From: Bacteroidota bacterium
GTDB taxonomy: Bacteria; Bacteroidota; Bacteroidia; JABEUT01
Direction of reading: 5' to 3'
Assembly (NCBI GenBank): GCA_013285655.1
Contig: JABDHI010000014.1
Coordinates: 1-51,629 of the forward strand
Length of the DNA: 51,629 bases
The position numbers were made by a program, and so were the translations under genes. The notes beneath the pieces are model-generated. The model did no database searches and was not told where the DNA came from. It was given only the letters and a program-made list of their open reading frames with translations. Every line of letters begins with the position of its first letter. Position 1 is the first letter of the stretch. Positions 37,587 through 46,759 of this stretch are shown one piece after another.

Positions 37587-40500
37587 TCAGCTATTACCTG
37601 TTTTTATATGATTGAATTCTTCTTCCAACTCTTTACAGGCCTCTCCACAAATATCCTCCAGCTGCCTAACCATATCAGATACTGCAGTGGCCTGCACCTG
37701 AATATTATTCGCATCTTCCTGAACTTTTTTGGCAATATTTTCAAATTCCGTGCTTATTCCCATAATTGAGAATGAGGGTATCATTTTATGAACGGCTGAT
37801 TGTAACAAATTCCAATCTTTATCGAGCAAGGCTTGTTTCATTACTCTTATTAAGGGAGGGGTTTGTTCCAGGTAAATAGATATTAATTCTAACATCAGTT
37901 TTGTGTTAGACTTCGACCGCTCAGTTAAACTGTTCAGGTCGACATATTTTAACTTTTTGCTGTAACTAACCTTACCTTCTTCAACAGAACTGTACTGCAC
38001 CGGTACATGGTCTTTAACCAAACCTATTATTTTACTGTAAAGTAATCTATCGTCAATAGGCTTCGACAAATAGTCATTCATACCTACAGAAGTGCATTTA
38101 GCCAGATCGACCGTAGTAACATCAGCGGTGAGTGCTATTATAGGAGTTTTTAAATTCAATGTGTTACGTATGTACTCTGTTGCTTCAAAGCCATTCATTT
38201 CAGGCATTTGCAGGTCCATTAAAATAACATCATAAGTATCTGTCTGTACTTTTTCAACAGCCATTTTACCGTTCGAAACAATATCGTATTCAAATCCAAA
38301 ATCATTTAATAATGTTTTCATTAATAACTGATTCAGCATTATATCTTCAACAACAAGAACTTTAAGGCTTTTAATATCCTTTATCAACTCGACCTCTCCT
38401 GTTTCAAATTCAGTTTTATCATCTGTTTTTACAAAGTCTAAAACAAATTTAAAAGTCGAACCCTCGCCAAGTCTGCTAGTTACTGTTATAGTGCCACCTT
38501 GCGATTCAACCAATTGCTTAACTATGGCAAGCCCTAAACCCGTACCACCATAAAGCCGCGAGGTGCCGCTTGATGCCTGGTGGAAGGCTTCGAAAATGGT
38601 TTCCATCTTATCTTTAGGTATGCCAATGCCCGAGTCAGTAACTTCAAATTCTACAGTTACTTTTTCTTCATCCTGTTTAATCATATTCACGCTAACCTTA
38701 ATTTCTCCTTTAGCGGTAAACTTTACTGCGTTACTCACTAAGTTTAAAATTATCTGATGCAGGCGCACCTGGTCGCCCAGCAGGAATTCAGGAATGTTTT
38801 TATCAAACTGTTTTATTAACCTGATGTTTTTTTCCTGCACCTTGGTTTCGAACAAATGAAGCATGGACGAAACTGAAGTATCGAGTTTAAAGAGAACTTT
38901 CTCGAATAACATTTTCCCTCCGTCAACCTTTGCAAGGTCTAGTATATCATTAATTAAAACGGTTAATGTATCGCCGCTGGTTTTTATGGCGCCGATAAAC
39001 TCGCGTTGCTTGGGCGATAACTCAGTACTTAACAACACTTTGGTAAACCCAATAATAGCATTCATTGGGGTTCGTATCTCGTGGCTCATATTCGACAGAA
39101 ATTGTTGTTTGGCCTTAACGGCTTCCTCAGCAATTTTTGTTTTTATCTCCGCATTGTTTTTAGCTTCTAAAAGTTGGTTATTGTTTTCTTCTATCTTCTT
39201 TAAAATGCTTTTATCGGCCTCCATCTGTATTTCAAGCACCCTGGTTTCTTTTACCTGCAGCTCAATGGCCAACCTTTTCACATCCGTAATATCAATTATG
39301 GTAAGAACTACTAATTCTTCATTTTTACTTTGCTGCACAATACGGTGCGCATTCAGCAGAAGCGATTTAATACCAATGAATGGAAACTCATGTTCCACTT
39401 CAAAATCGTGAAAGCGATTGTTCTTTGGAACAATATCCTCTAACAGTTCACGTAACCGCGGAATATTCCATTGATTATTGCTTAATTTATATAACGACAT
39501 TCCCAGGCTTTCCTCTTCCTTTATTTTAAACATTTTAGAAAAAGCACCGTTTACCGATTTAATACGCATATTCCTGTCGAGAATGACCATAGGTTCGTGC
39601 AGCGTAGCCAGTATGCCTTCGTAATATGAATATAATTCTTCTACTTCCTGAATGCGGGCATGCAGTTCCTGATTGGTGGTAGAAAGTTCTTCATTGGTAG
39701 ATTCAATTTCTTCTTTCGAAGTTTCCAGTTCTTCATTCAGACTCTGTAATTCTTCATTGCTCGATAAAGCTTCTTCATTAGCGCTCTGCAGTTCTTCGTT
39801 AACAGCTTCCTGGTCGTGGGTAATAATACCCATATCGTAACGCGCCGCTGCAATTTCTTCTTCTAATTTTTTTATTCTACGGTCTTTAGCTTGCGAATTA
39901 TACTTGGCACCCTTTAATTGGTGCCCTAATATTTCTGCCTGCTGTCCGCTAAATACCACAACCAGCAAGGGGTCTTCTCCCTCTACATTAATTGGTGTAA
40001 CTTCCAGGTTAACAATTTGCAAGGTATTGGCAACCGCATTACGGTTCATTTCAATACCTACCTTACGCACAGTTTGTTTCGACTTTATTGCATGGTGAAT
40101 AGCGTTCCGAAGCTCAAAAGTAATTTCGGTGCTTGCCATTTTTAAAATATTAAAACTGGCCTTGCCCGAAGTTTGCTGAAGATACTGCGACGTTTGTCCT
40201 CTGAATTGCAATATCTCCATGTCGTAATTGATTATTACACTGGCCGGCACATATTGAGTTAAGAGAAAACTATCAAAAGCGCCGCTTAAATGGCCGCTAA
40301 TCGGTACAAGAGATTTTTTAGGAAACAGAGAATCGGCAGATAATCTCTCCGGAATACGACCTCGGTTCTTTACAAATTCCAGCTCAGGCATTCTGCGGGT
40401 TGCCAGGCTTTTCTTTCGTGTATATATTTTATAAGTTTTATTCAGCGAAGCGAAAAGATGGGCCGATGCACCGGTAGTTTCAGACTTACCAAGCATCAGG

Positions 40501-41888
40501 TAACCATTTTCGTTTAAAGAATAATGAAAGGTTGAAATAGCTTTCTTTTGAGCAGAAGGTTCAAGATATATTAAGAAATTACGGCAACTGATAAAATCCA
40601 TGCGCGAAAAAGGAGGATCGCCCAGGATATTGTGCTGGGCAAAAATACAGACATCACGCAATGATTGTGATATACGGTACACATCCTTGTTCTTTGTAAA
40701 AAAGCGCTGTATACGCTTCGGTGAAACATTCTGAAGTTTTGATACTGAATATTCGCCAATACGGGCCTCCTGTATTGCTTCAGCACTTAAGTCTGAAGCA
40801 AATATTTGAAAAGGAACGATATTGTTTTTATTATCCTGCAGCTCGAACAACAGCATAGCAATTGAATATACCTCTTCACCTGTAGCACAAGCGGCAACCC
40901 ATATACGTAATGTTTCGCCTTGTTTCTTTTCTTTCAGTAACTTGGCAAATATGCTCTTTTTCAAAAGCAAAAAAGCATCCGGATCCCTGAAAAATTCAGT
41001 AACATTTATCAGCAGATCTTTATAAAGCAATTCAGCTTCTACGCTCTTTTTAGTTATCAATTCAAAATACTGTTTTATGGTTTTCAATTGATGTATCAAC
41101 ATACGGCGAAGTATCCTCCGCTTAATGGTGCTCATCTTATAATTATTGAAATCAATTTTATTGTTCCGGTAAATAAGCGCAAGAATAGATTTTAGGCTCG
41201 GGTCGTTATTGTCAATTTCATCTTCAGGCGCTACTTGCCTTACAATTTCACTTTTTAATGAGTATTTGTTTCGGGCCGATAATTCTTTTGCAATACCCTT
41301 TGGGGGCATAACAAAATCGACAATACCTTCTGCTATAGCCGATTTGGGCATACTATTATATTTTGCAGTATCATCTTGTGCAAACGTTATGCCACCTGCT
41401 TGCTTTATTTCTTTCAGTCCTTGCGTACCATCATTTCCGCTGCCCGACAAAAGAATACCAATTACATTTTCTTTATGTGTTTTAGCCAACGAGGTAAAAA
41501 GCACATCGATTGAGAAGTTGACCGGCTTATTTAACGGCCTTGGTATAAGTTTAATATGCCCATTGGTTACAACAATTTCATTGTTATAGGGTATAATGTA
41601 AACATTATTGGGCTGTATCTTTTCCATGTTCTTTATCTCCTGAACATGCATTTTGGTTTCTTTAGCTAAAAGTTCACTCAATATGCTTTTATGGTCGGGA
41701 CTAAGATGCTGAACATAAATGTATGCCATACCCGTATCGGGAGCCAGGTTTTGCAAAAACTTGGTTATAGCATCTAGCCCACCGGCAGATGCACCAATAG
41801 CCACAATAGTAAAAGGCCATTTTGGGCTACTTTTAGGTTGCAGTTTTTCTTTCTTATTTGAAACCGTGGTTGGTTTTTTTGTGCCCAT
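37587..41888 (-). CDS. CheB-CheR-coiled coil-PAS-histidine kinase-REC-Hpt hybrid protein
   Basis: Che[33 protein letters not shown]. Che[38 protein letters not shown]. Kinase: [58 protein letters not shown]. Hpt-like: [13 protein letters not shown]. Confidence 0.95.
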   Translation of the reverse strand: MGTKKPTTVSNKKEKLQPKSSPKWPFTIVAIGASAGGLDAITKFLQNLAPDTGMAYIYVQHLSPDHKSILSELLAKETKMHVQEIKNMEKIQPNNVYIIPYNNEIVVTNGHIKLIPRPLNKPVNFSIDVLFTSLAKTHKENVIGILLSGSGNDGTQGLKEIKQAGGITFAQDDTAKYNSMPKSAIAEGIVDFVMPPKGIAKELSARNKYSLKSEIVRQVAPEDEIDNNDPSLKSILALIYRNNKIDFNNYKMSTIKRRILRRMLIHQLKTIKQYFELITKKSVEAELLYKDLLINVTEFFRDPDAFLLLKKSIFAKLLKEKKQGETLRIWVAACATGEEVYSIAMLLFELQDNKNNIVPFQIFASDLSAEAIQEARIGEYSVSKLQNVSPKRIQRFFTKNKDVYRISQSLRDVCIFAQHNILGDPPFSRMDFISCRNFLIYLEPSAQKKAISTFHYSLNENGYLMLGKSETTGASAHLFASLNKTYKIYTRKKSLATRRMPELEFVKNRGRIPERLSADSLFPKKSLVPISGHLSGAFDSFLLTQYVPASVIINYDMEILQFRGQTSQYLQQTSGKASFNILKMASTEITFELRNAIHHAIKSKQTVRKVGIEMNRNAVANTLQIVNLEVTPINVEGEDPLLVVVFSGQQAEILGHQLKGAKYNSQAKDRRIKKLEEEIAAARYDMGIITHDQEAVNEELQSANEEALSSNEELQSLNEELETSKEEIESTNEELSTTNQELHARIQEVEELYSYYEGILATLHEPMVILDRNMRIKSVNGAFSKMFKIKEEESLGMSLYKLSNNQWNIPRLRELLEDIVPKNNRFHDFEVEHEFPFIGIKSLLLNAHRIVQQSKNEELVVLTIIDITDVKRLAIELQVKETRVLEIQMEADKSILKKIEENNNQLLEAKNNAEIKTKIAEEAVKAKQQFLSNMSHEIRTPMNAIIGFTKVLLSTELSPKQREFIGAIKTSGDTLTVLINDILDLAKVDGGKMLFEKVLFKLDTSVSSMLHLFETKVQEKNIRLIKQFDKNIPEFLLGDQVRLHQIILNLVSNAVKFTAKGEIKVSVNMIKQDEEKVTVEFEVTDSGIGIPKDKMETIFEAFHQASSGTSRLYGGTGLGLAIVKQLVESQGGTITVTSRLGEGSTFKFVLDFVKTDDKTEFETGEVELIKDIKSLKVLVVEDIMLNQLLMKTLLNDFGFEYDIVSNGKMAVEKVQTDTYDVILMDLQMPEMNGFEATEYIRNTLNLKTPIIALTADVTTVDLAKCTSVGMNDYLSKPIDDRLLYSKIIGLVKDHVPVQYSSVEEGKVSYSKKLKYVDLNSLTERSKSNTKLMLELISIYLEQTPPLIRVMKQALLDKDWNLLQSAVHKMIPSFSIMGISTEFENIAKKVQEDANNIQVQATAVSDMVRQLEDICGEACKELEEEFNHIKTGNS

Positions 41889-42085
41889 TATAATAGTATT
41901 AATGAATCGACTCTACTATTAATAGGCTTTCGCGTAAAAACGATAGTGTTCGGTAAAGATAGGATAATAAAGTAGGGATATTCAGGATTTATGTGGTAGG
42001 TAGAATGAATTGGACCGAGCGCATTTTTTCCCAATATGAAGGTGAGTAGTAAAAATTGAAATATAATATGGGTTATTACGCATAA

Positions 42086-42271
42086 CTATGCAACCTGCAA
42101 CATTTTGTTTCTCTTTTGGTATTCCTGGGCTGTAATTTGTCCTGAAAACAAACTTTTTTTCAAGTCACTTTCTTTTATAAATGCATTCCTAGTTTGAAGA
42201 ACACGAAAATCTTGTTTCAATTTATGATGCGTTGTACTGAGAGTCTTTTTAGAGGTTGTGAGATTTTCCAT
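42086..42271 (-). CDS. Small (61 aa) hypothetical protein with SHOCT-like C-terminal motif
   Basis: DLKKSLFSGQITAQEYQKRNKML resembles SHOCT (L..L...G.IT.EEY...K..L). Confidence 0.45.
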   Translation of the reverse strand: MENLTTSKKTLSTTHHKLKQDFRVLQTRNAFIKESDLKKSLFSGQITAQEYQKRNKMLQVA

Positions 42272-42461
42272 GATTCGTTCCGTTAATTAATACATATTTA
42301 ATGCAGATACAAAAATGCCAATTCTCAACCCCACAAGTGTTGTATAATTTTATAAGTAAGTTATATAGTTTACATTTTTTAGCCAGGTGAATTCGGGCTA
42401 ATAGCTGAGAACCAGCCAAAATGTTATCTATTCAGAGAAAGGATGAATTAGAAATTGACCC

Positions 42462-43004
42462 CTATTCTTTTCCTGCTGCACCTTTAAAGTGGTGCTCGGT
42501 TTCTTTAAACAGCACGTTGAACGTGGTAAGTGAACCATAAATACCCGTAAGGTATTGCTGTAGCTCTACCTTTTCAAGATCTGTAAGCACTTTATGGGCA
42601 TTTATCTTCTGCTCCATTACCCTTAATTTATCGCGCACCATCACAATTTTATGAAAGAAGGTTTCGATAGGTATCTCCTTACCTTGTATACCATCTTCAG
42701 ACGGTTTTAACACCAAAGTGCCCTTGTTCCATTTTGCAGCCATAGGCACAGTGCCCGATGTATCCAGCCTTCTGTTCAGTATCCGCTCAAGTGCATCTTC
42801 AATAGCGCCAAGCGTTACGGTGGCATCAATAGGCGCAATGTCGGTGGCATCAAGTAACTGCAAACTTTCACTTTTGCTTACTATTTTTGTGCCTTGCTGG
42901 GCCTTAAACCATATTACATAATATTCAGCCTCTACAGTCACAATAACGCCCTTACCAAAGCCGGGATGTTCAACACGTGAACCAATATTAAATTCAGTAC
43001 TCAT
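42462..43004 (-). CDS. Protein with N-terminal UvrD/PcrA-type Tudor-like domain
   Basis: NIGSRVEHPGFGKGVIVTVEAEYYVIWFKAQQGTKIVSKSESLQLLD. Confidence 0.6.
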   Translation of the reverse strand: MSTEFNIGSRVEHPGFGKGVIVTVEAEYYVIWFKAQQGTKIVSKSESLQLLDATDIAPIDATVTLGAIEDALERILNRRLDTSGTVPMAAKWNKGTLVLKPSEDGIQGKEIPIETFFHKIVMVRDKLRVMEQKINAHKVLTDLEKVELQQYLTGIYGSLTTFNVLFKETEHHFKGAAGKE

Positions 43005-43051
43005 AGTATTAGCAAATATACCTGATTTTATAAATGCGATTTATGTTAACC

Positions 43052-43978
43052 TTATTTTATAAAACGGTGAATTGCCTTATCAGCGTTATCTTGAAATGTT
43101 ATATTCTTCAAATCAGTATAAAAAGTGCTCTGGTCAACCACATCACCTGATAATTTACCCTCTTTACTTGCATAAAAAACTCCACTTTTATATCTATCAT
43201 CCGAAATACCATCTACAAAGCGCTTTGCACCTACTTCCAGCTTATGCACCATTCCTCCTATCAACGGAAATACAACGGGCATCATAAGATACTTCAACAT
43301 AAATTTCATTGGCGGTGGCAAACTATCCGGTGCATTAGTTCCGCCCGTGTTCCCGGGGCTCACAACAACAAATTTAAGGTTAGGATATTTTCTTGCCATT
43401 GATAAGGTCCACATTGTTATTGCATATTTCACATATCCATACGCCTGCATTGGATCAAACTTATTGCCAAAATACGATCCATCCAAAATAGCAGCAAACT
43501 CATCTACAGAAGAAGTCTTCATGGCAACCGGCTTCATCCCAAGTGCCTTTACCCCCGGTACAGCTTCGGCACTAACTGATAGTACTGCTTTTTTTAACTT
43601 ATCATGTTTAATTAATTCATCCACTAAAATTACATGCCCTAAAATATTCGTAGCGGCTAACTCATTCATACCGGAAGGTGTAATTTTACCAGCAGTTTTG
43701 CCAACCATTCCGCCTGCATTTAAAATTACGGCATCAATAGGTTCCTTTATTCTTTCAACTGCTTTTCTTACCGAATTTGCATCAGCAACATCCCCAATAA
43801 CAATTTCAAAGATCTTTTTTCCTGTTTCCGCTTCAAGGTCTTTTTTTGCTGCCTCAGCTTTCGCTTGATTTCTGCAGAAAAGAATTACCTTTTTTGTTTC
43901 TTTTCTCAATGCCAACTGGCGGGCAGTTTCTTTGCCAAGTCCAATATTTGCTCCGGTTATTAATATGCTTTCGTTCAT
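43052..43978 (-). CDS. Short-chain dehydrogenase/reductase (SDR)
   Basis: SILITGANIGLGKETARQLA (TGxxxGxG), AVILNAGGM, YGYVKYA (YxxxK). Confidence 0.93.
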   Translation of the reverse strand: MNESILITGANIGLGKETARQLALRKETKKVILFCRNQAKAEAAKKDLEAETGKKIFEIVIGDVADANSVRKAVERIKEPIDAVILNAGGMVGKTAGKITPSGMNELAATNILGHVILVDELIKHDKLKKAVLSVSAEAVPGVKALGMKPVAMKTSSVDEFAAILDGSYFGNKFDPMQAYGYVKYAITMWTLSMARKYPNLKFVVVSPGNTGGTNAPDSLPPPMKFMLKYLMMPVVFPLIGGMVHKLEVGAKRFVDGISDDRYKSGVFYASKEGKLSGDVVDQSTFYTDLKNITFQDNADKAIHRFIK

Positions 43979-44026
43979 TTTTTTGATTTTTTTATTAAGG
44001 TTTTAATTTCTTTTTATTTTATTATT

Positions 44027-44112
44027 TTAAAACATACTTACCAACATGCCACCATCTATTACGTAATTACAACAGTAACCTTATTCGCGTGCATATTCTT
44101 TTTTTGACTCAT
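44027..44112 (-). pseudogene. Internally deleted remnant of a second SDR gene
   Basis: Minus strand from ATG at 44112: MSQKKNMHANKVTVVIT then stop. The shifted frame immediately after gives NYVIDGGMLVSMF followed by TAA (44027-44029), the usual end of a classical SDR. Confidence 0.6.
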
Positions 44113-44139
44113 AATTTAAAGTTTGTTTTGACCGCATGA

Positions 44140-44179
44140 ATATTACTACGAAAGTGCAATATTACGAAAATAGTAATAT
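44140..44179 (+). promoter_or_regulatory. Candidate MarR operator region
   Basis: ATATTAC-N7-GTAATAT perfect inverted repeat (44159-44179) plus an extra ATATTAC half-site at 44140-44146, between divergent SDR and MarR genes. Confidence 0.5.
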
Positions 44180-44271
44180 ATGAATACTTTTTCAGAAATT
44201 ATTTTTTTCACATCCTTCAAATTTGACCAGGCAGTAATTAAGATAACCCGGATTAATTTGAATGTAATTAG

Positions 44272-44279
44272 TAATTTTG
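44272..44279 (+). promoter_or_regulatory. Candidate -7 element (TAATTTTG) for the MarR gene
   Basis: TAnnTTTG match, 52 nt before ATG at 44331. Confidence 0.4.
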
Positions 44280-44330
44280 TTTTTATATTCAGACTATTCA
44301 ATATTTGAAATATTCGATACACTATTAGCC

Positions 44331-44774
44331 ATGGCAGACAAGGAAGATATTAAAGACAGGTTTGTTTCATCAATGCTCAAATTCATGAGCGCAGTTAAGG
44401 CCGAATCGGAGGTATGTACAGAAGTTTGCGGAGGTTTTAATGAAAAGGAGTTACAGGTAATTGTATTTGTAGGACAAAGTTCGAATGTTAAAATGACTGA
44501 TATATCGGAGAACTTGAATTCACCGTTAAGCACCCTAACAAACGTTGTAGATAAATTGGTTGAGAAAAAATTCTTAACCCGGGTTCATTCAGATGAAGAT
44601 AGGAGAGTTATTAATGTAGCTTTAGCTGCAAAAGGTAAAAACGCCTTTAAAACATTCTTAAACAGAAAGAGTGAAATGGCAGATAAAGTTTTAACACAAT
44701 ATAGTACTGCTGAACAAAATATGTTTATTGAATATATTGATAGAATGTCATCCGTGTTAACATCTATGCAGTAA
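44331..44774 (+). CDS. MarR family transcriptional regulator
   Basis: MTDISENLNSPLSTLTNVVDKLVEKKFLTRVHSDEDRRVINVALAAKGK winged-helix motif. ATG at 44331 preferred; the track start overlaps the promoter candidate. Confidence 0.9.
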   Translation: MADKEDIKDRFVSSMLKFMSAVKAESEVCTEVCGGFNEKELQVIVFVGQSSNVKMTDISENLNSPLSTLTNVVDKLVEKKFLTRVHSDEDRRVINVALAAKGKNAFKTFLNRKSEMADKVLTQYSTAEQNMFIEYIDRMSSVLTSMQ

Positions 44775-45287
44775 TTTTTTTTTGAAAATCACTTTCGTAG
44801 ATCATAATACTATACCACCAAATTAAAAACAACCGCTTTTTACAAATACTCTAATAGAAACAAACGGGATATATTGTTTACTGGTACTTAGAAAATGCAG
44901 GGTTGTTTAAAACTGATTAGGCTTTTCGCTTATTACAATAAATAGAATAGGTAAATTTGAAGTGAAGCACAACTGAATTGGCTGCACCATTTGATATCTT
45001 TTAATCAGTTTGTAATTGCCGCCAATTTCTACAAAAAAAATAAACCCTGAAAACCAATACATTATGAGGCAATACGACAACTACGACACGAATTCGCCGG
45101 GCGGAAAATTACTAAACATATTGAAAATCAATGGATATCACAAAAACAAAGATTTATATACGACAGAAAATGACAAGAAACGACATGAGGGGGGTTACAA
45201 AACGGTCAATTTTTATTCACCATTACTATTGATAATCAGCATAAAATGTATTTACAAATGCACAAAAGTGTAAACCCGGCTTAAAAG

Positions 45288-45336
45288 TAAAATGCGACAC
45301 AAATTATTGATCTGTGTGCAAAAGTGTCGCATTTTA
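45288..45336 (+). repeat. Perfect 13-bp inverted repeat TAAAATGCGACAC-N23-GTGTCGCATTTTA
   Basis: Read directly from 45288-45300 and 45324-45336. Confidence 0.9.
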
Positions 45337-45476
45337 AATAAGCGGAATAGATGCTTCGTTCCTCAGCAAGACAAAAATCAATGAAAATCCTATTAAATCA
45401 GTGTCATCCGTGTTCTATTGCCTTAGCCCAAGCCTTAATCTTAATACATTGTTAAAAAAATGTTCGATTTAGGTAG

Positions 45477-45503
45477 TTGGAAATGCAAATATTCATATCT
45501 TTG
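45477..45503 (+). promoter_or_regulatory. Candidate promoter for rpsF operon (TTG-N16-TATCTTTG)
   Basis: TTG at 45477-45479 and TATCTTTG at 45496-45503; ATG at 45522. Spacing is shorter than usual, so the -33 call is tentative. Confidence 0.5.
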
Positions 45504-45521
45504 CCGTCCATTTTAAAAAAC

Positions 45522-45911
45522 ATGAAGATAACTAAGCAATACGAAACCGTATTTATCCTTACTCCGGTATTATCGGAAGAGCAAACCAAGGAAGCGGTAG
45601 ATTTTTACCGTAAAACCCTTAAGGACCTGGGCGCCAAGATTACCAATGAAGAGCATTGGGGACTTAAGAAATTAGCCTATCCTATTCAGAAAAAGAGTAC
45701 TGGTTTTTACCATGTAATACAATTTGAAGGCCCTTCTACATCAGTAAAAGAGTTGGATGTTACCTACTATAGGGACGAGCGCATTCTTCGTTACCTTACC
45801 GTATCGCTTGATAAGCACGCATTGGCTTACCTCGAAAAGAGGAAAGTAAGGCTTGGTAAAGGCAAAGAAGGCGATCACAAGAAAAGCAAAGCAGAATCTA
45901 CATTAAACTAA
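45522..45911 (+). CDS. rpsF: 30S ribosomal protein S6
   Basis: MKITKQYETVFILTPVLSEEQTKEAVDFYRKTLKDLGAKITNEEHWGLKKLAYPIQKKSTGFYHVIQFE; internal ATG preferred over the track start. Confidence 0.97.
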   Translation: MKITKQYETVFILTPVLSEEQTKEAVDFYRKTLKDLGAKITNEEHWGLKKLAYPIQKKSTGFYHVIQFEGPSTSVKELDVTYYRDERILRYLTVSLDKHALAYLEKRKVRLGKGKEGDHKKSKAESTLN

Positions 45912-45922
45912 TATAACCAGCT

Positions 45923-46210
45923 ATGGCAGAGAATACAGCAACAGCGGCATCAAGTAACGAAGTTCGTTACCTTACTCCTCCTCCAATTGAAGTAAAAAAG
46001 AGGAAGTATTGCCGTTTTAAGAAATATGGTATCAAGTATATCGACTATAAGAACCCTGATTTTTTAAAGAACTTCATTAACGAACAAGGTAAATTGTTAC
46101 CGGTTCGTATCACAGGTAATTCTTCAAAGTATCAACGTAAAGTTGCACAAGCAGTAAAAAGGGCACGTCACCTGTCTTTATTACCTTTTGTAGGCGATCT
46201 TATTAAATAA
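45923..46210 (+). CDS. rpsR: 30S ribosomal protein S18
   Basis: [68 protein letters not shown]. Confidence 0.98.
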   Translation: MAENTATAASSNEVRYLTPPPIEVKKRKYCRFKKYGIKYIDYKNPDFLKNFINEQGKLLPVRITGNSSKYQRKVAQAVKRARHLSLLPFVGDLIK

Positions 46211-46230
46211 TATTAATTAGCTAATTAGCC

Positions 46231-46677
46231 ATGGAAATCATTTTAACCAAAGACGTAGAAAACCTCGGTAACCAACACGACCTAGTAAAGGTTCGTCCAG
46301 GCTACGCCAGGAATTTTTTAATACCACGCGGCCTTGCACAAGCTGCAACCGAAGGTAACCGCAAATCTTTAGCTGAGCTTTTGAAACAAAGAGCCCACAA
46401 AGAAGAAAAAGCTAAAACCGCTGCAGAAGCTGCAGCTAAGAAGCTTAAGGATATTATTGTTAAAATACCGGCTAAGGTTGGTGAAAATGGCAAGATATTC
46501 GGTTCCGTTAACGCTATTCAATTAGCTGAAGCATTACAAAAGCTTGGCTATACAGTAGAAAGGAAAAACATTGACCTTGCTTCTGAAAACGTTAAAACAA
46601 CTGGTAAGTACACAGCAAACGTTCGCCTTCATAAAGAAATTTCTACCGAAGTTGCTTTTGAAGTAGTATCAGAATAA
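46231..46677 (+). CDS. rplI: 50S ribosomal protein L9
   Basis: MEIILTKDVENLGNQHDLVKVRPGYARNFLIPRGLAQAAT. Confidence 0.98.
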   Translation: MEIILTKDVENLGNQHDLVKVRPGYARNFLIPRGLAQAATEGNRKSLAELLKQRAHKEEKAKTAAEAAAKKLKDIIVKIPAKVGENGKIFGSVNAIQLAEALQKLGYTVERKNIDLASENVKTTGKYTANVRLHKEISTEVAFEVVSE

Positions 46678-46695
46678 GTTAACACTTAAAATAGT

Positions 46696-46731
46696 AAACC
46701 CCCGTTAGTATATACTTTCGGGGGTTTTTAA
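46696..46731 (+). terminator. Rho-independent terminator after rplI
   Basis: AAACCCCCG-N14-CGGGGGTTTTT. Confidence 0.92.
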
Positions 46732-46759
46732 TTTAATTAAATATCTTATTATCAGTCAG

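Noticed and set aside
38863-39411. 182-aa plus-strand ORF
   Set aside because: Lies entirely within the hybrid kinase gene on the opposite strand; no recognisable domain.
45016-45273. 85-aa ORF in the gap before rpsF
   Set aside because: Low-complexity, no recognised motif, no promoter or clear ribosome site; could be real, but I cannot support it.
44776-45476. Possible tRNA or small RNA in the gene-poor gap
   Set aside because: No cloverleaf or T-loop consensus found by eye; only the 13-bp inverted repeat stands out. A tRNAscan/Infernal run would be decisive.
45440-45521. S6:S18-binding leader RNA before rpsF
   Set aside because: The TATCTTTG promoter candidate leaves only about 10-15 nt of leader, too short for that structure; no clear motif seen.
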